From Corynebacterium stationis (GTDB lineage: Bacteria; Actinomycetota; Actinomycetes; Mycobacteriales; Mycobacteriaceae), in assembly GCF_001941345.1 (NCBI RefSeq), contig NZ_CP009251.1:930001-994000 (forward strand): a stretch of 64,000 nt of DNA, read 5' to 3'. The number at the start of each line of letters is the position of its first letter. Positions within the stretch are counted from its first letter, which is position 1. The notes under the pieces are model-generated. The model saw only the letters and a list, made by a program, of their open reading frames with translations, made no database searches and was not told the origin of the DNA. The position numbers and the translations under genes are program-made. Below, one piece after another: positions 38,999-49,109 of this stretch.

Positions 38999-39961
38999 AT
39001 GAGCTGTGTGATACGGCGCCGAGCATTAAAAGCACTGCAGATTTTCGCAGTTGCTCTAACTAGCCTGCTCATAGCAGCAGGGCTAGTGGCATGCTCGGCG
39101 CCGTTTGCTGATCCCATCCAACCGCCCGCTGATGTTGCCACCAATGACACAGGCGAAGAGAACACGGAAGATTCACCGGTTGCAGACGCTGCCAGCGAAG
39201 AAGAGCTGCAGGTGCCAAGAGAGCCAATAGAGCTTGCCGATGCCACCCTGACCCCTGAATATTCCCCACTTGCCCCAGGAACCGCAATCGATATTTCTGC
39301 GGGCTATCCGCAGCCGGGGCAGTATTTTAACTTCAGTTATTGCACCGTGGCTTATTCTTTCAGCACCGAGGACGGCCGTTCCTTTGCGGTTACGGCCTCA
39401 CACTGTGGTCAAAAAGGAAACTTGGTGTGGGCAGGAACTCCAGATAATACCTTCGGCTACCCAGCGGAGCCCATCGGGACTTTTATCTACTCCAGCTTGT
39501 ATTCAGAGAGCGCGAAAAACCTTGATATAGGGTTGATTGAGCTCAACGGGAATCTCGCTAATATCTATGCGCCTCAAGAGATGGATACCCATATCGCTGG
39601 CAGGTTAGAAGCGCTCCCAGACTATGTGTGCAAGATGGGGAGGATGACCTATCAAACCTGCGGAGATTTAACCCATCAATCCGCGTCTTCAATTTTGCGC
39701 TATGGCGAAGAAGAGATTTCTTCCACCGCCGCACGTGCTGCGGTATGCGCGCGCAATGGGGATTCCGGCGGGCCGGTTTACGCGATGGTGGAGGGCCAAG
39801 ACATTATCGTAGGGCTTGTCTCTGGAACCACGGTGCATATGGAAGAGGGACAAACCTGTGCGGATGTAGGGGAGATGGAGCTGTCTTTTGTCTCTATCCT
39901 GGATATCCACGCAGTGCTTGACCAACTACTCGATTCCCCTATGCAGCTGGCTACACTGTAG
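38999..39961 (+). CDS. Lipoprotein trypsin-like serine protease
   Basis: 320 residues. A signal peptide with lipobox LVAC puts the lipidated residue at Cys32. The chymotrypsin triad is visible: His in TASHCG, Asp in NLDIGLIEL, Ser in NGDSGGPVY. Several Cys pairs (SYC with SHC, YVC with QTC) may form disulfides. It is predicted to be anchored on the outer face of the membrane; substrate unknown. A Nudix gene follows after 3 nt. Confidence 0.88.
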   Translation: MSCVIRRRALKALQIFAVALTSLLIAAGLVACSAPFADPIQPPADVATNDTGEENTEDSPVADAASEEELQVPREPIELADATLTPEYSPLAPGTAIDISAGYPQPGQYFNFSYCTVAYSFSTEDGRSFAVTASHCGQKGNLVWAGTPDNTFGYPAEPIGTFIYSSLYSESAKNLDIGLIELNGNLANIYAPQEMDTHIAGRLEALPDYVCKMGRMTYQTCGDLTHQSASSILRYGEEEISSTAARAAVCARNGDSGGPVYAMVEGQDIIVGLVSGTTVHMEEGQTCADVGEMELSFVSILDIHAVLDQLLDSPMQLATL

Positions 39962-39964
39962 GAC

Positions 39965-40498
39965 ATGTCTACTCCTGAATACATCCTCAATCTGCGCAAG
40001 AACATTGGCCACCAACAGCTCTTCTTGCCGTCCTGCACCATGATTATACTGCGCCCGGCTCCCGCCGGCGCTTCCATCTGGGAAGTACCCAAGGCGCTGC
40101 TGGCGCGCCGGGCTGACAATGGCAATTGGGCTCCAGTGACTGGTATTTGCGAACCCGGCGAAGAGGTCGCGATAACGGCTGTGCGCGAGGTCAAGGAAGA
40201 AGTCGGCGTAGATGCCAAGGTCGAAGCACTCCTCGGCGTCGGCCTGGTGGGACCTACAACTTTTGATAATGGCGATGAGTGCTTGTTCATGGATACTTCC
40301 ATGCGCCTTTCGGTTCCTGACGATGCCGAGCCTTTTCTAGCCGATGATGAAAATAGTGAGGTGGATTGGTTTTCCGTCGCGCACCTACCAGATAGCGTTA
40401 ACCGCCAGCACCGTTTGTTAATTGCGGATGCAGTCGCGCAGATGAAACACCCCGCTGGTTTCCGTCCGCGCATGGGGTATCGCAAGCGCAACGCTTAA
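39965..40498 (+). CDS. Nudix hydrolase
   Basis: 177 residues. The Nudix box is complete: G(5x)E(7x)REVKEEVG in GICEPGEEVAITAVREVKEE starting near residue 59. Substrates of this group are nucleoside diphosphate derivatives; the specific one cannot be read. The start is 3 nt after the protease stop, and GTAGGA overlaps that stop, so the two genes are coupled. Confidence 0.9.
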   Translation: MSTPEYILNLRKNIGHQQLFLPSCTMIILRPAPAGASIWEVPKALLARRADNGNWAPVTGICEPGEEVAITAVREVKEEVGVDAKVEALLGVGLVGPTTFDNGDECLFMDTSMRLSVPDDAEPFLADDENSEVDWFSVAHLPDSVNRQHRLLIADAVAQMKHPAGFRPRMGYRKRNA

Positions 40499-40521
40499 AA
40501 GGCCTGCTAGCTATCGACTTG

Positions 40522-40548
40522 TTTTCAATAACGGGATACTATTGAAAA
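40522..40548 (+). promoter_or_regulatory. Palindromic operator over the CDF exporter promoter
   Basis: TTTTCAATA (40522-40530) and TATTGAAAA (40540-40548) form a perfect 9-bp inverted repeat with a 9-bp spacer. A TACTAT -10 element (40537-40542) lies inside it, and the ATG is at 40550, so transcription would start at or next to the start codon (leaderless). A repressor such as an ArsR/SmtB or TetR-type metal sensor is inferred; none is encoded beside it. Confidence 0.6.
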
Positions 40549-40549
40549 T

Positions 40550-41476
40550 ATGTCTACTGGGCACTCTTCTCATCACGACCATGGTCATGGCCACGGACAC
40601 GGTCATGACCATAGTTTTGTTAACACTCCGCTGAAGGCTTTGACCATCGCATCGGTGGTCACTGGCGTGATTTTCTTCGCGGAATTAATCGGTGGTTTGA
40701 TATCAGGCTCGCTGGCCTTGCTATCTGATGCCATGCATATGCTCTCCGATGCCGCCGGGCTCATCATCGCGCTAATAGCCGCGCTGATTGGAAGCAAGGA
40801 AGCATCGTCACGCGCAACCTATGGCTATCGGCGCGTGGAGGTGCTCGCGGCGCTCTTTAATGCCATCGCCGTGACCCTCGTGGTCATTTTCATCATCGTT
40901 CAAGCAATTCGCCGCTTGGGCAGTGATTATGAAATTGACACCGGCATGATGCTGGTCGTGGCATTTATTGGCCTTGTAGCCAATGCGATTTCCGCCTGGG
41001 TTCTTTCTTCCCAGCAAGAGCACAGCCTGAATGTTAAAGGTGCATTCTTACACGTGCTGGCAGACCTATTAGGTTCAGTGGCAGTGATTATCGCCGGCCT
41101 GATTATCCGCTTTACCGGCTTTACTTTTGCCGACACCATTGCTTCTTTGGCCATTGTCGCTTTTGTTCTGCCACGCGCCTTGGGGCTGTTGTGGAAGACC
41201 ATCGAGGTCTTACTAGAGCGCGTACCGCGCGACTTGGACCTGCATGAGATTGAAGCTGCTTTGCAAAAGTTGCCCAGCGTGATGATGGTGCATGACTTGC
41301 ATGTGTGGACCACCGACGGGGTAGAAGCCCTTGCCACCGCGCACCTGGTGGTGGCCCAACACGACTATCAAATCCTGGACCAGGCGCAAGCTACGCTGCG
41401 AGAATTCGGCATTGAACATTCCACCATCCAACTAGAACCCGAAGACCACATTCAGCACGAAGACTTCTGTGATTAG
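40550..41476 (+). CDS. Cation diffusion facilitator (Zn/Cd exporter)
   Basis: 308 residues. His-rich N-terminus (HSSHHDHGHGHGHGHDH), six membrane helices, and the metal-site pattern with the Asp/His of TM2 (SDAMHMLSDA) and TM5 (HVLADLLGS). The C-terminal cytoplasmic ferredoxin-like domain starts near 215. It expels Zn, Cd or Co in exchange for protons. There is no Shine-Dalgarno, consistent with the leaderless promoter found. Convergent with the DHA2 exporter. Confidence 0.93.
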   Translation: MSTGHSSHHDHGHGHGHGHDHSFVNTPLKALTIASVVTGVIFFAELIGGLISGSLALLSDAMHMLSDAAGLIIALIAALIGSKEASSRATYGYRRVEVLAALFNAIAVTLVVIFIIVQAIRRLGSDYEIDTGMMLVVAFIGLVANAISAWVLSSQQEHSLNVKGAFLHVLADLLGSVAVIIAGLIIRFTGFTFADTIASLAIVAFVLPRALGLLWKTIEVLLERVPRDLDLHEIEAALQKLPSVMMVHDLHVWTTDGVEALATAHLVVAQHDYQILDQAQATLREFGIEHSTIQLEPEDHIQHEDFCD

Positions 41477-41486
41477 CGCGGGCTAA

Positions 41487-42995
41487 TTAAGCGGTGGCTT
41501 TCTTCTTAGACTGGTGAAGGTCGAGGAAGCCAAATGCTAGTGAAATAACGCAGACGGTGGTAATCATGGCAAAGCCAACCATGATGGCGTGTGGCCATGC
41601 TGCTGAGGTCCCGCGCAGCGTGGCAAAGGCCGCTGCAGTGACCACAGCTAGACCAATCGCTGTACCGATGCGCTGACCCGTTTGCAGCACAGCGCCGGAC
41701 GAGCCGGCATATTCCTGCGGCACGCTTGCCAGCGACAGCGTTTGGTTGGGGGAGATGACCGAGCCTTGCCCCGCACCAGCGAAGGAAAGAGTGAGCACTA
41801 GCCACCATTCAGAGATATCCCACTGGGTAGTTGCCCAGATGAGGATGATTGAAGAGATGAGGCCGAAAATAGCAACGAACATGCCGCCGATGACCACCTT
41901 GCGCCCATGTTTAGAGACCAAGCGGCCCGCCACCGTGGATGAGACTGAGTTCAACAACGCTGAAGGAATACCCACGCAGCCGGCAATGAGCGCCGAATAG
42001 CCCAGCCCGTTTTGGAAGTACAAGGCCACCAGCACCCAAATGCTGGTAGCGCCCATAAACCACAGCGTCGCGATAATCGTGCCGTTGCGAAAGCTTGAAG
42101 CACGGAAGATCTTCAGATCCACCATCGGTTGATTACCCCGTGCGCGGTGGCGACGTTCCCACGCAACCCAGAAGGCAGTAAAGAGTACTCCCAGCGGCAG
42201 CAGCGCCCAGCTCCAATTAGAACCGGTGGATTCTACGAATGGGAACAGGACCATGAATACCGCAAGGCCCAAAAGCAATGCGCCAATCGGGTCAAGGGAT
42301 TTTAGCGCGTTCCACGTGCCGACCTTCTTGCCCGTGCGCATGTCACGCACGCGTGAGAGCAGCGGCCGTGGGAACCACATAAACGCCAAGGCAATGGCCA
42401 ACATGCCGATGGGGACATTGACCAGCATGGTCAAGCGCCAACCCAGATCAGCCCCGCCTAGTTGGATGAGAAAGCCACCAAAGACTGGACCAATTGCCAC
42501 GGCAACGCCCACGGTGGCACCGAAGTAACCAAAGGCGCGGCCACGTTCTGGGCCTAGGAAGTATTGCTGAATCATGCCCACACCCTGTGGGTTTAAAAGC
42601 CCCGCGCCCACGCCTTGGACAAAGCGCGCAACGTTCAGTGCTTCTGCTGAAGGCGCAAAACCCGCCATGACTGAGGCCAGCGTGTAGACGGTCACACCGA
42701 TGATAAATATCCCGCCGCGGCCGACCAAGTCACCAGCGCGGCCAGCAGCTACCAGCACCACGCCGAAGGTCAGCGCATAGCCAGAAAGTACCCATTGCAC
42801 ATCTGAATCAGAAGCATCAAGCCCCGCCTGAATAGAAGGCAGGGCAACGTTCACGATAGAAACGCTAATCAACGACATGAATACCGCGACAAGCAGGATG
42901 AGCAGGATACGCCAGCGAGCCGGGTCTTTACCGGCCGGATATTCAGTGGTGTTTGCTTCCGATGTCGAGGTATGTGGGGGTCGTGCTTGCGTCAT
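41487..42995 (-). CDS. DHA2-family MFS drug exporter
   Basis: 502 residues with about 14 membrane helices (EmrB/QacA type). Characteristic segments are QWVLSGYALTFGVVLVAAGRAGDLVGRG near 65-90 in pieces and the motif C-like PVFGGFL near 175. It probably exports hydrophobic drugs or antiseptics by proton antiport. No TetR/MarR regulator is adjacent. Confidence 0.9.
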   Translation of the reverse strand: MTQARPPHTSTSEANTTEYPAGKDPARWRILLILLVAVFMSLISVSIVNVALPSIQAGLDASDSDVQWVLSGYALTFGVVLVAAGRAGDLVGRGGIFIIGVTVYTLASVMAGFAPSAEALNVARFVQGVGAGLLNPQGVGMIQQYFLGPERGRAFGYFGATVGVAVAIGPVFGGFLIQLGGADLGWRLTMLVNVPIGMLAIALAFMWFPRPLLSRVRDMRTGKKVGTWNALKSLDPIGALLLGLAVFMVLFPFVESTGSNWSWALLPLGVLFTAFWVAWERRHRARGNQPMVDLKIFRASSFRNGTIIATLWFMGATSIWVLVALYFQNGLGYSALIAGCVGIPSALLNSVSSTVAGRLVSKHGRKVVIGGMFVAIFGLISSIILIWATTQWDISEWWLVLTLSFAGAGQGSVISPNQTLSLASVPQEYAGSSGAVLQTGQRIGTAIGLAVVTAAAFATLRGTSAAWPHAIMVGFAMITTVCVISLAFGFLDLHQSKKKATA

Positions 42996-43090
42996 TCTTT
43001 ACACCCTACTCCAAATCTTTGTTTAAGGGGAAGGGGAGAAAAGCGTCATATCCTGCATTTTTGCGCAGTGCAATTGATTAGCCGAAGGGA

Positions 43091-43124
43091 AGCCCGCGTA
43101 CCAACATAATGCGGTACGCGGGCT
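43091..43124 (-). terminator. Terminator of glnA
   Basis: Stem AGCCCGCGTACC (43091-43102) with its complement at 43113-43124, loop 10 nt, 17 nt beyond the glnA stop. Confidence 0.85.
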
Positions 43125-43141
43125 ACAAGATATCTTTCGGA

Positions 43142-44578
43142 CTAGCAGTCGAAGTACATCTCGAATTCTAGTGGGGTTGGACGCAGACGAGTTGGCTCAA
43201 TCTCGTTTTCGTACTTGAACTTGATGTAGGTATCAATCAAGTCCTCGGTAAAGACATCGCCCTCGGTAAGAAAGTCATTGTCTTCAGAAAGTGCCTGTAG
43301 GGAAGCTTCCAAGGAAGTAGGTGCCTGTGGGATGGAAGCTGCCTCTTCTGGTGGCAACTCGTACAGGTCCTTATCAACAGGCGCATGTGGCTCGATGCGG
43401 TTCTTGATGCCGTCGATACCAGCCATCATCATGGCAGCAAAGCCCAAGTATGGGTTGCCTGATGGGTCCGGAGCGCGGAACTCAATGCGCTTAGCCTTTG
43501 GGTTAGAACCAGTAATTGGGATACGTACCGCAGCGGAACGGTTGCGCTGAGAGTAGACCAAGTTGATTGGTGCCTCAAAGCCCTTGACCAGGCGGTGGTA
43601 AGAGTTCAAAGTCGGGTTGGAGAACGCCAAGACCGCACCGGCGTGGTGCAACAGGCCGCCGATGTAGTAGCGCGCGATATCGGACAGTCCTGCGTAGCCA
43701 GCTTCATCGTGGAAGAGTGGCTTGCCGTCCTTCCACAAAGACTGGTGCGCGTGCATACCGGAGCCATTGTCACCTGCAAGTGGCTTGGGCATAAAGGTTG
43801 CGGTCTTGTTGAAAGCTACCGCGGTGTTTTTGATGACGTACTTGAAAGTCTGGATGTCATCGGCCGCATGCAGCATGGTGTTGAAGCGGTAGTTGATTTC
43901 CTGCTGCCCGCCGGAGCCGACCTCGCGGTGGAAGCGCTCAATCTGGAAGCCGACTTCTTGCAAAGCACCGACCATGGCATCGCGAACTTCAACGGTCTGG
44001 TCATATGGAGGGGTAGGGAAGTAGCCGCCCTTTTCGCGGTTCTTGTAACCGAAGTTTGGGGTGCCATCAAGGTTCGTGTCCTTACCGCGGTTCCACCAAC
44101 CCTCGTTGGAATCAACGTGGTAGAAAGCTTGGTGTGCATCCGCCTGGTACTTGACTGAGTCGAAGAGGTAGAACTCTGCTTCGGCACCGAACTGACAGGT
44201 ATCGGCGATACCGGTGGAGATCAAGTACTCCTCAGCCTTGCGCGCAACGTTACGAGGGTCGCGGGAGAAAGGCTCATGGGTGAAAGGATCATGTACAAAG
44301 CACTTAATGTTCAGGGTCTTTTCCGTACGGAAAGGATCGATGTGTGCCGAGTTAGGATCCGGGAACAAGGTCATGTCAGATTCATCGATGGTGGTAAAAC
44401 CATCAATGGAAGAGCCATCAAAAGCCATTCCTTCTTCAGCGGCGTCCTCATCGAACTCGGAAGCAGGGATGCTGAAGTGATGTTCTTTGCCTGGGACGTC
44501 GGTAAAGCGGATGTCAACAAATTTTACGTCTTCATCAGCGATAAACTTCACAATCTCCGAGACGCTGGAAAATGCCAT
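43142..44578 (-). CDS. glnA: Glutamine synthetase GlnA (main, type I)
   Basis: 478 residues, GSI-beta class. Signatures: FDGSSIDGF near 55, [18 protein letters not shown] near 265, and NRSAAVRIP near 345. An adenylylation tyrosine is seen in DLYELPPEE near 405, the expected GlnE target. It assimilates ammonium in the cytoplasm. AGGAGC precedes the ATG. Monocistronic with its own terminator; a candidate AmtR box lies about 130 nt upstream. Confidence 0.97.
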   Translation of the reverse strand: MAFSSVSEIVKFIADEDVKFVDIRFTDVPGKEHHFSIPASEFDEDAAEEGMAFDGSSIDGFTTIDESDMTLFPDPNSAHIDPFRTEKTLNIKCFVHDPFTHEPFSRDPRNVARKAEEYLISTGIADTCQFGAEAEFYLFDSVKYQADAHQAFYHVDSNEGWWNRGKDTNLDGTPNFGYKNREKGGYFPTPPYDQTVEVRDAMVGALQEVGFQIERFHREVGSGGQQEINYRFNTMLHAADDIQTFKYVIKNTAVAFNKTATFMPKPLAGDNGSGMHAHQSLWKDGKPLFHDEAGYAGLSDIARYYIGGLLHHAGAVLAFSNPTLNSYHRLVKGFEAPINLVYSQRNRSAAVRIPITGSNPKAKRIEFRAPDPSGNPYLGFAAMMMAGIDGIKNRIEPHAPVDKDLYELPPEEAASIPQAPTSLEASLQALSEDNDFLTEGDVFTEDLIDTYIKFKYENEIEPTRLRPTPLEFEMYFDC

Positions 44579-44706
44579 GGTTGCTCCTAAAAGGGTTATT
44601 TGTGCGGTAATTTCTACCTCACAAGTCTACGCGCGTCACCGAGTAGACCGTGATAAAACGTGCGCATTATTGCTTAAGTACAATGTCTATGGGTCATTTT
44701 AGCGGA

Positions 44707-44726
44707 TTATCTATCACACACTAGAA
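44707..44726 (-). promoter_or_regulatory. Candidate AmtR box upstream of glnA
   Basis: On the minus strand the sequence is TTCTAGTGTGTGATAGATAA, against the published AmtR consensus of tttCTAT-N6-ATAGAT/A-A: one mismatch (CTAG for CTAT). AmtR represses nitrogen genes including glnA in C. glutamicum. Its position, 129-148 nt before the start codon, is compatible. Confidence 0.5.
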
Positions 44727-44849
44727 TTTAGCCCTGTCGCCGGCAGAAAATATGCGGATTTTTTGGTGCTGCCCTGGCAAAAGTGGGCTACATCATGTCT
44801 GGTGCGAGCAGACTTTCAACTCTTGGCATCGCCACGTAGATTAGTGGCT

Positions 44850-45320
44850 ATGGCGAATAATAAGACGTGGTTGGATGGGCCTAATATCCCAGGTGAGAAT
44901 GACTTTGACACAGTAGGGCGCTATCCAGGTGAAAACCTTGGACTGCCAGAATCAGGCTCGGGTGCATTGGCCTCGGTGTCCCGACGTGCAGGCGGAGTGT
45001 TCATTGACTGGATATTGTGCCTTCTCATCGCCAGTGTTCTTACAAAGTTCACACATATATTAGGCGGAGTATCCACCGCGACCTTCATTTTGTGGATCCT
45101 GATGGGCATTGTCTGCGGCATCCTATTTGCCCGTACCCCCGGCATGGCTATGCTGGGCATGGGCGTTGCGCGTATCGATGTTCCAGGAACCACCGTCGGG
45201 ATTTGGCGCGGCGTTGTGCGCACGCTACTGACCGCGTGCCTATTCCCAGCAGCCATGGTGGACTCCGATGGCCGCGGAATTCACGACCGCGCGACTGGCA
45301 CCGTCGTTATTCGCGATTAA
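44850..45320 (+). CDS. RDD-family membrane protein
   Basis: 156 residues. RDD segment features: Arg in SRRAGGVFIDWIL near 50, and Asp in the C-terminal MVDSDGRGIHDRATGTVVI. Three predicted membrane helices. Possible transport role, unproven. ATG at 44850 has no good Shine-Dalgarno; the frame is open upstream to 44763, but the residues there lack family character. Divergent from glnA and convergent with the DUF4191 gene. Confidence 0.82.
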   Translation: MANNKTWLDGPNIPGENDFDTVGRYPGENLGLPESGSGALASVSRRAGGVFIDWILCLLIASVLTKFTHILGGVSTATFILWILMGIVCGILFARTPGMAMLGMGVARIDVPGTTVGIWRGVVRTLLTACLFPAAMVDSDGRGIHDRATGTVVIRD

Positions 45321-45369
45321 GCACTGCCCACAGGCCAACGCTTAATCGGCAGGACAAACCGGGCAAGGC

Positions 45370-45456
45370 AAAAGCATCCCGCTTCACACACTGTGGCTTA
45401 GAAACTTCCTTGTGGAAGTTTTGCACAAGGTCTTTAGTGTGAAGCGGGATGCTTTT
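45370..45456. terminator. Bidirectional terminator / long inverted repeat
   Basis: Perfect 20-bp arms (AAAAGCATCCCGCTTCACAC, 45370-45389 and complement 45437-45456) enclose a 47-nt loop carrying a second 8-bp hairpin (AAACTTCC/GGAAGTTT). It separates the convergent RDD and DUF4191 genes, with A/T tracts outside both arms. Confidence 0.8.
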
Positions 45457-45516
45457 AAAGTTTTAAGTGCAGCTACCTGCTGGTTAGCTAACTAACCAGC
45501 ATTACTCTAACCGGTA

Positions 45517-46302
45517 TTACTTGCCTTTGCGCTCTTGAGCGCGACGCATACGACGGTTCATACCGGCCATATTCTGCGCCTGGCGGGGCATCGGACCCTT
45601 CGGCATACCTGCGACCTGTCCAGGAGTAGCGTCCATAGCCTCAATTTTGCGGGCTACAGCGTAAACCTCATTTTTGTTGTAGTTACGAGGAAGACGAATC
45701 AAGTGGTTGCGTAGCTTGCCCACTGGAACTTCATCTTCGCCGTCGCCAACGTAGACCTCATAGATAGGAACGCCGCCAGCGAGTTTATCGACGCGACGCT
45801 TGAGCTGAGTCATCGTAGGCTTGAGACGGTTCTTGTTGCCCTCAGCAACAAGGACCACGCCAGGGTTACCAATAACGCGGTGGATGATGTCCTGCTGGCG
45901 GGTCATCGCAATACCTTGCTCGACCTTCCATGCCATACCCACGGAATTCTTCAGCTGATTATCCAGAGCCCAACCGGCGACACCAGGCTGATCTTCGACG
46001 CGCTTGTACATATCGCGTTCCAAGCGGCGAGTAAAAATAATCATGGCGATAAGGAAGCCAACGCCTAGGCCCAAAATCAACATGAACCACTGGCCGTTGA
46101 ATAACAGACCAATTAGGAAAAACAGCAAGCCCATGCCCAAGATGGACAGCAACATCAGCGGGATAAGTGCCTTATCCTGCTTGCGCTGCATCTGGAAGGC
46201 TTGCCACATTTGACCGCGGGTTTCCTTGCGCTTAGCGCGCTTTGCCACGCGCTCTTCCTTCTTTGCAGCCTTCACCGCTGCTTTATCTTGACCTTGTGCC
46301 AT
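45517..46302 (-). CDS. DUF4191-family membrane protein
   Basis: 261 residues. A Lys/Arg-rich N-terminus (about 1-40), then two membrane helices at about 50-95, then a soluble domain (about 105-230). It matches the DUF4191 family found downstream of lipA in corynebacteria and mycobacteria. Function unknown. ATG at 46302; the longer frame to 46356 has no ribosome site. About 105 bp after lipA in the same direction. Confidence 0.87.
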   Translation of the reverse strand: MAQGQDKAAVKAAKKEERVAKRAKRKETRGQMWQAFQMQRKQDKALIPLMLLSILGMGLLFFLIGLLFNGQWFMLILGLGVGFLIAMIIFTRRLERDMYKRVEDQPGVAGWALDNQLKNSVGMAWKVEQGIAMTRQQDIIHRVIGNPGVVLVAEGNKNRLKPTMTQLKRRVDKLAGGVPIYEVYVGDGEDEVPVGKLRNHLIRLPRNYNKNEVYAVARKIEAMDATPGQVAGMPKGPMPRQAQNMAGMNRRMRRAQERKGK

Positions 46303-46406
46303 AGTTCCTACTTTAGGGTGGTGGAGGGTGGAAAACAAAAAATCTGCGGCGACCAACCACCCATTCTATAAACAGGCGGCGAACACCGCAGATCTTCTTC
46401 TATTGC

Positions 46407-47495
46407 TTAGCGGATGCTAGCAGTAAATTTATCTGCACCCACTGGGGTCTTTGCCATGCGGGAAGTAACTGGCGTTTCCTCGGAAGGGCCGTACTTCTTC
46501 AGCAGAGACGATGCTTCCTGAGCGGTTGCGCCATCAGAAGTTTCTTCCAGGTGCTTGAGATTTTCTGGCAGCTCCCAGCCACGTGCCTTCATCGCCTGGG
46601 TGTAGAGCTTGCCCGCGCGGTAAGAAGAACGAACCAAAGGACCAGACATAACGGTAAAGCCCAATTCCTTGGCGTACTCGGAGTGCGCAATGAACTCCTC
46701 AGGGCGAACCCAACGCTCAATTGGGTGGAAACGAGGACCAGGACGCAGGTACTGCGTAATGGTGATGATGTCAGTGCCTACGGAGCGCATATCGCGCAGA
46801 GCTTCCTGAATCTCTTCCTCAGTCTCACCCATGCCCAAGATCAGGTTGGACTTGGTGATCAGACCGAAGTCGTGTGCCTGCTGCAAAACATCCAAAGAAC
46901 GCTCATAACGGAATGCCGGGCGGATACGCTTGAAAATACGAGGAACGGTTTCCAAGTTGTGAGCGAAGACCTCAGGGCGAGCCTCAAAGACTTCCTGCAG
47001 CAAGTCTGGCTTGCCGGAGAAGTCAGGGGTGAGGTTTTCTACACCCGTGTGAGGGTTCTTCTCGTGGATCTTGCGAACCACTTCAGCATAAAGCCATGCC
47101 CCCTCATCTGGAAGGTCATCACGGGTAACACCGGTGATGGTGGCGTAGTTCAGATTCATCTCTTGGATGTTTTCTGCAACGCGACGCGGCTCATCGGTGT
47201 CGAGTGCCTGCGGCTTACCAGTGGCAATATCGCAGAAGTCACAACGGCGAGTACAACGGTCACCGCCGATAAGGAAGGTGGCTTCTCGGGACTCCCAGCA
47301 TTCGTGGATATTAGGACAACCCGCCTCCTGGCAGACAGTGTGCAGGCCAGCGCCAGCAACACGCTTTTTCATGTCCTCATAGCCAGGGCCGGTGCGGACC
47401 TGGTTGCGGATCCACCTCGGCTTCTGCTCAATGGGTGACTCCGCATTCTTCTTTTCAATGCGGAGCATCTTGCGTCCTTCAGGCATAATAGTCAC
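46407..47495 (-). CDS. lipA: Lipoyl synthase
   Basis: 362 residues, a radical SAM enzyme with two 4Fe-4S clusters. The auxiliary cluster is bound by [12 protein letters not shown], the SAM cluster by CTRRCDFC (CxxxCxxC). It inserts sulfur at C6 and C8 of octanoyl groups on AceF and GcvH. GTG at 47495 gives the MTI-PEGRK opening of C. glutamicum LipA; AGGGTGGA precedes it. Farther upstream GTG at 47504 is possible. Follows lipB after about 160 bp, same strand. Confidence 0.97.
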   Translation of the reverse strand: MTIMPEGRKMLRIEKKNAESPIEQKPRWIRNQVRTGPGYEDMKKRVAGAGLHTVCQEAGCPNIHECWESREATFLIGGDRCTRRCDFCDIATGKPQALDTDEPRRVAENIQEMNLNYATITGVTRDDLPDEGAWLYAEVVRKIHEKNPHTGVENLTPDFSGKPDLLQEVFEARPEVFAHNLETVPRIFKRIRPAFRYERSLDVLQQAHDFGLITKSNLILGMGETEEEIQEALRDMRSVGTDIITITQYLRPGPRFHPIERWVRPEEFIAHSEYAKELGFTVMSGPLVRSSYRAGKLYTQAMKARGWELPENLKHLEETSDGATAQEASSLLKKYGPSEETPVTSRMAKTPVGADKFTASIR

Positions 47496-47658
47496 AAATT
47501 CCACCCTACGTGTTGTGTGATTTTAAATTCAACTAATTATGATACTGACCTCGTATTTTTGACCCCTTGATGGGTGCGCTTAAGGCCTTAATTCTTTCAA
47601 TCCCACCGGTTGCTGAAATATTCCGAAAACGGACATCGCTACCCGAATAGGGGCAGAC

Positions 47659-48480
47659 TTAAGAACCAGCGTGATCAGCCAAGGAAGACTGCGCGCGTGC
47701 TTGGCGCGCTTTCTCATTAGCTAGTTTGATGGGGTCTGCGGCAGAGGCGAAAGTGTGGTCGGCGACGACCATGCGGCCGGCCAAGGCATCGTCAAGCGCA
47801 ATGAGCAAGGGCTCAACCGCATCATCTACGGTGACATCGCGGCCCAACTCTAGTGCCAGGGTGGTGATATCGGCATCATCAATACCGCAGGCAATAATGT
47901 GCTCATAGTAGTCCAAGATATTGTCGCAATTGAGCGCCAGACCATGCATGGTAACCCCACGCGTAATGCGGATGCCTAAGGCCGCAATCTTGCGGTCTCG
48001 GTGCGATGCTGCCGGGTCTTTCGCAGCGGTAGTCGATGGCACCCACACGCCTGAGCGACCATCGATACGCCCAGCAGTTGTTACCCCCATTTCCCGAACG
48101 GTATGAATAACAGCTTCTTCCAGACGGCGGACATAATCGACGACATCGACAGGCTCTGCCAACTTGATAATCGGGTAGACCACCAACTGGCCCTCGCCGT
48201 GCCAGGTAATCCGGCCGCCACGATCAACATTGATAACCGGAAGACCGTTGGTGGGCATATCTTCGGGCTGCGTGCGCTTGCCCGCCGTATACACAGCGGG
48301 GTGCTCAACGACCAGCAACGTGTCTGCAACTTCGTCACGTGCGCGCTGCGCTGCGACTTCTGCTTGATAGCCCCAGGCTTCTTGATAATCCATACGACCT
48401 AAACGTCTCACCTCTACCGGGGCAGTAGAAGCGCGAATAGAACGATCAGCGGGGAAAAACGGGTCACGCGGAGCAGTCAT
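47659..48480 (-). CDS. lipB: Lipoyl(octanoyl) transferase
   Basis: 273 residues. Diagnostic segments are [18 protein letters not shown] near 90, the catalytic Lys in [12 protein letters not shown] near 180, and the catalytic Cys in [11 protein letters not shown] near 210. It transfers octanoyl groups from acyl carrier protein to lipoyl domains. ATG at 48480 is chosen; 48507 is longer. lipA follows. Confidence 0.95.
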   Translation of the reverse strand: MTAPRDPFFPADRSIRASTAPVEVRRLGRMDYQEAWGYQAEVAAQRARDEVADTLLVVEHPAVYTAGKRTQPEDMPTNGLPVINVDRGGRITWHGEGQLVVYPIIKLAEPVDVVDYVRRLEEAVIHTVREMGVTTAGRIDGRSGVWVPSTTAAKDPAASHRDRKIAALGIRITRGVTMHGLALNCDNILDYYEHIIACGIDDADITTLALELGRDVTVDDAVEPLLIALDDALAGRMVVADHTFASAADPIKLANEKARQARAQSSLADHAGS

Positions 48481-48545
48481 GTTTTCCCAGTGTAGTACTT
48501 GGGGCAAACTGCTCCGCGCTTAAAGGTGCGAAAAGTAAAAAAGGC

Positions 48546-48935
48546 TTAGATGCCGTTTTCTGCCGCGTATTCATCAGCGGTCATAACCTCGCCGAGTTCT
48601 TCAACCTCGACCTCAAACAGCCAACCTTCACCGAAAGGATCATTGTTGATGATTTCATAATCATCATGCACTGCCTCGTTCACAGCGGTCACGGTACCGG
48701 TGACAGGGCTGTACAGGTCAGAAACGGACTTGGTGGATTCAACCTCACCACAGGTTTCACCTGCAGTGACGCTATCGCCAACTGCTGGAAGCTCAGCGAA
48801 GACAACCTCACCAAGACGGTCTGCGGCAACAGAAGTGATGCCGATGCGAACAGTTTTGCCAACGATTGCGTCCTGAGCGGCGTTAATCCACTCGTGGTCT
48901 TCGGAGTAAGTAAATTCTGCAGGTAGGTTAGCCAT
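48546..48935 (-). CDS. gcvH: Glycine cleavage system H protein
   Basis: 129 residues. The lipoylated lysine is Lys69 in [10 protein letters not shown]. It shuttles the aminomethyl group between GcvP, GcvT and the lipoamide dehydrogenase. GAAAGGA lies before the ATG. lipB lies 65 bp downstream on the same strand, so the carrier and its lipoylating enzymes may be co-transcribed. gcvT and gcvP are about 2 kb upstream. Confidence 0.97.
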   Translation of the reverse strand: MANLPAEFTYSEDHEWINAAQDAIVGKTVRIGITSVAADRLGEVVFAELPAVGDSVTAGETCGEVESTKSVSDLYSPVTGTVTAVNEAVHDDYEIINNDPFGEGWLFEVEVEELGEVMTADEYAAENGI

Positions 48936-49109
48936 AGGAACTATCCTTTCATTGACGTGCCTGATCCGCCGGGAATGCAGCGAATAGGTGCATGGGTTGA
49001 AGTATCGCTTTCACTTTAGCGCAGCGAAGCACTTTACATGCCACTATCGCACGTTGATATTGCCCCTTCGGGGGTTAAGAGTTTGCCCCCATCGGACATT
49101 GAGCAGTGC

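Noticed and set aside
40570..40612. Short CATGGTCATGGCCACGG-type repeat
   Set aside because: It encodes the His-rich N-terminus of the CDF exporter.
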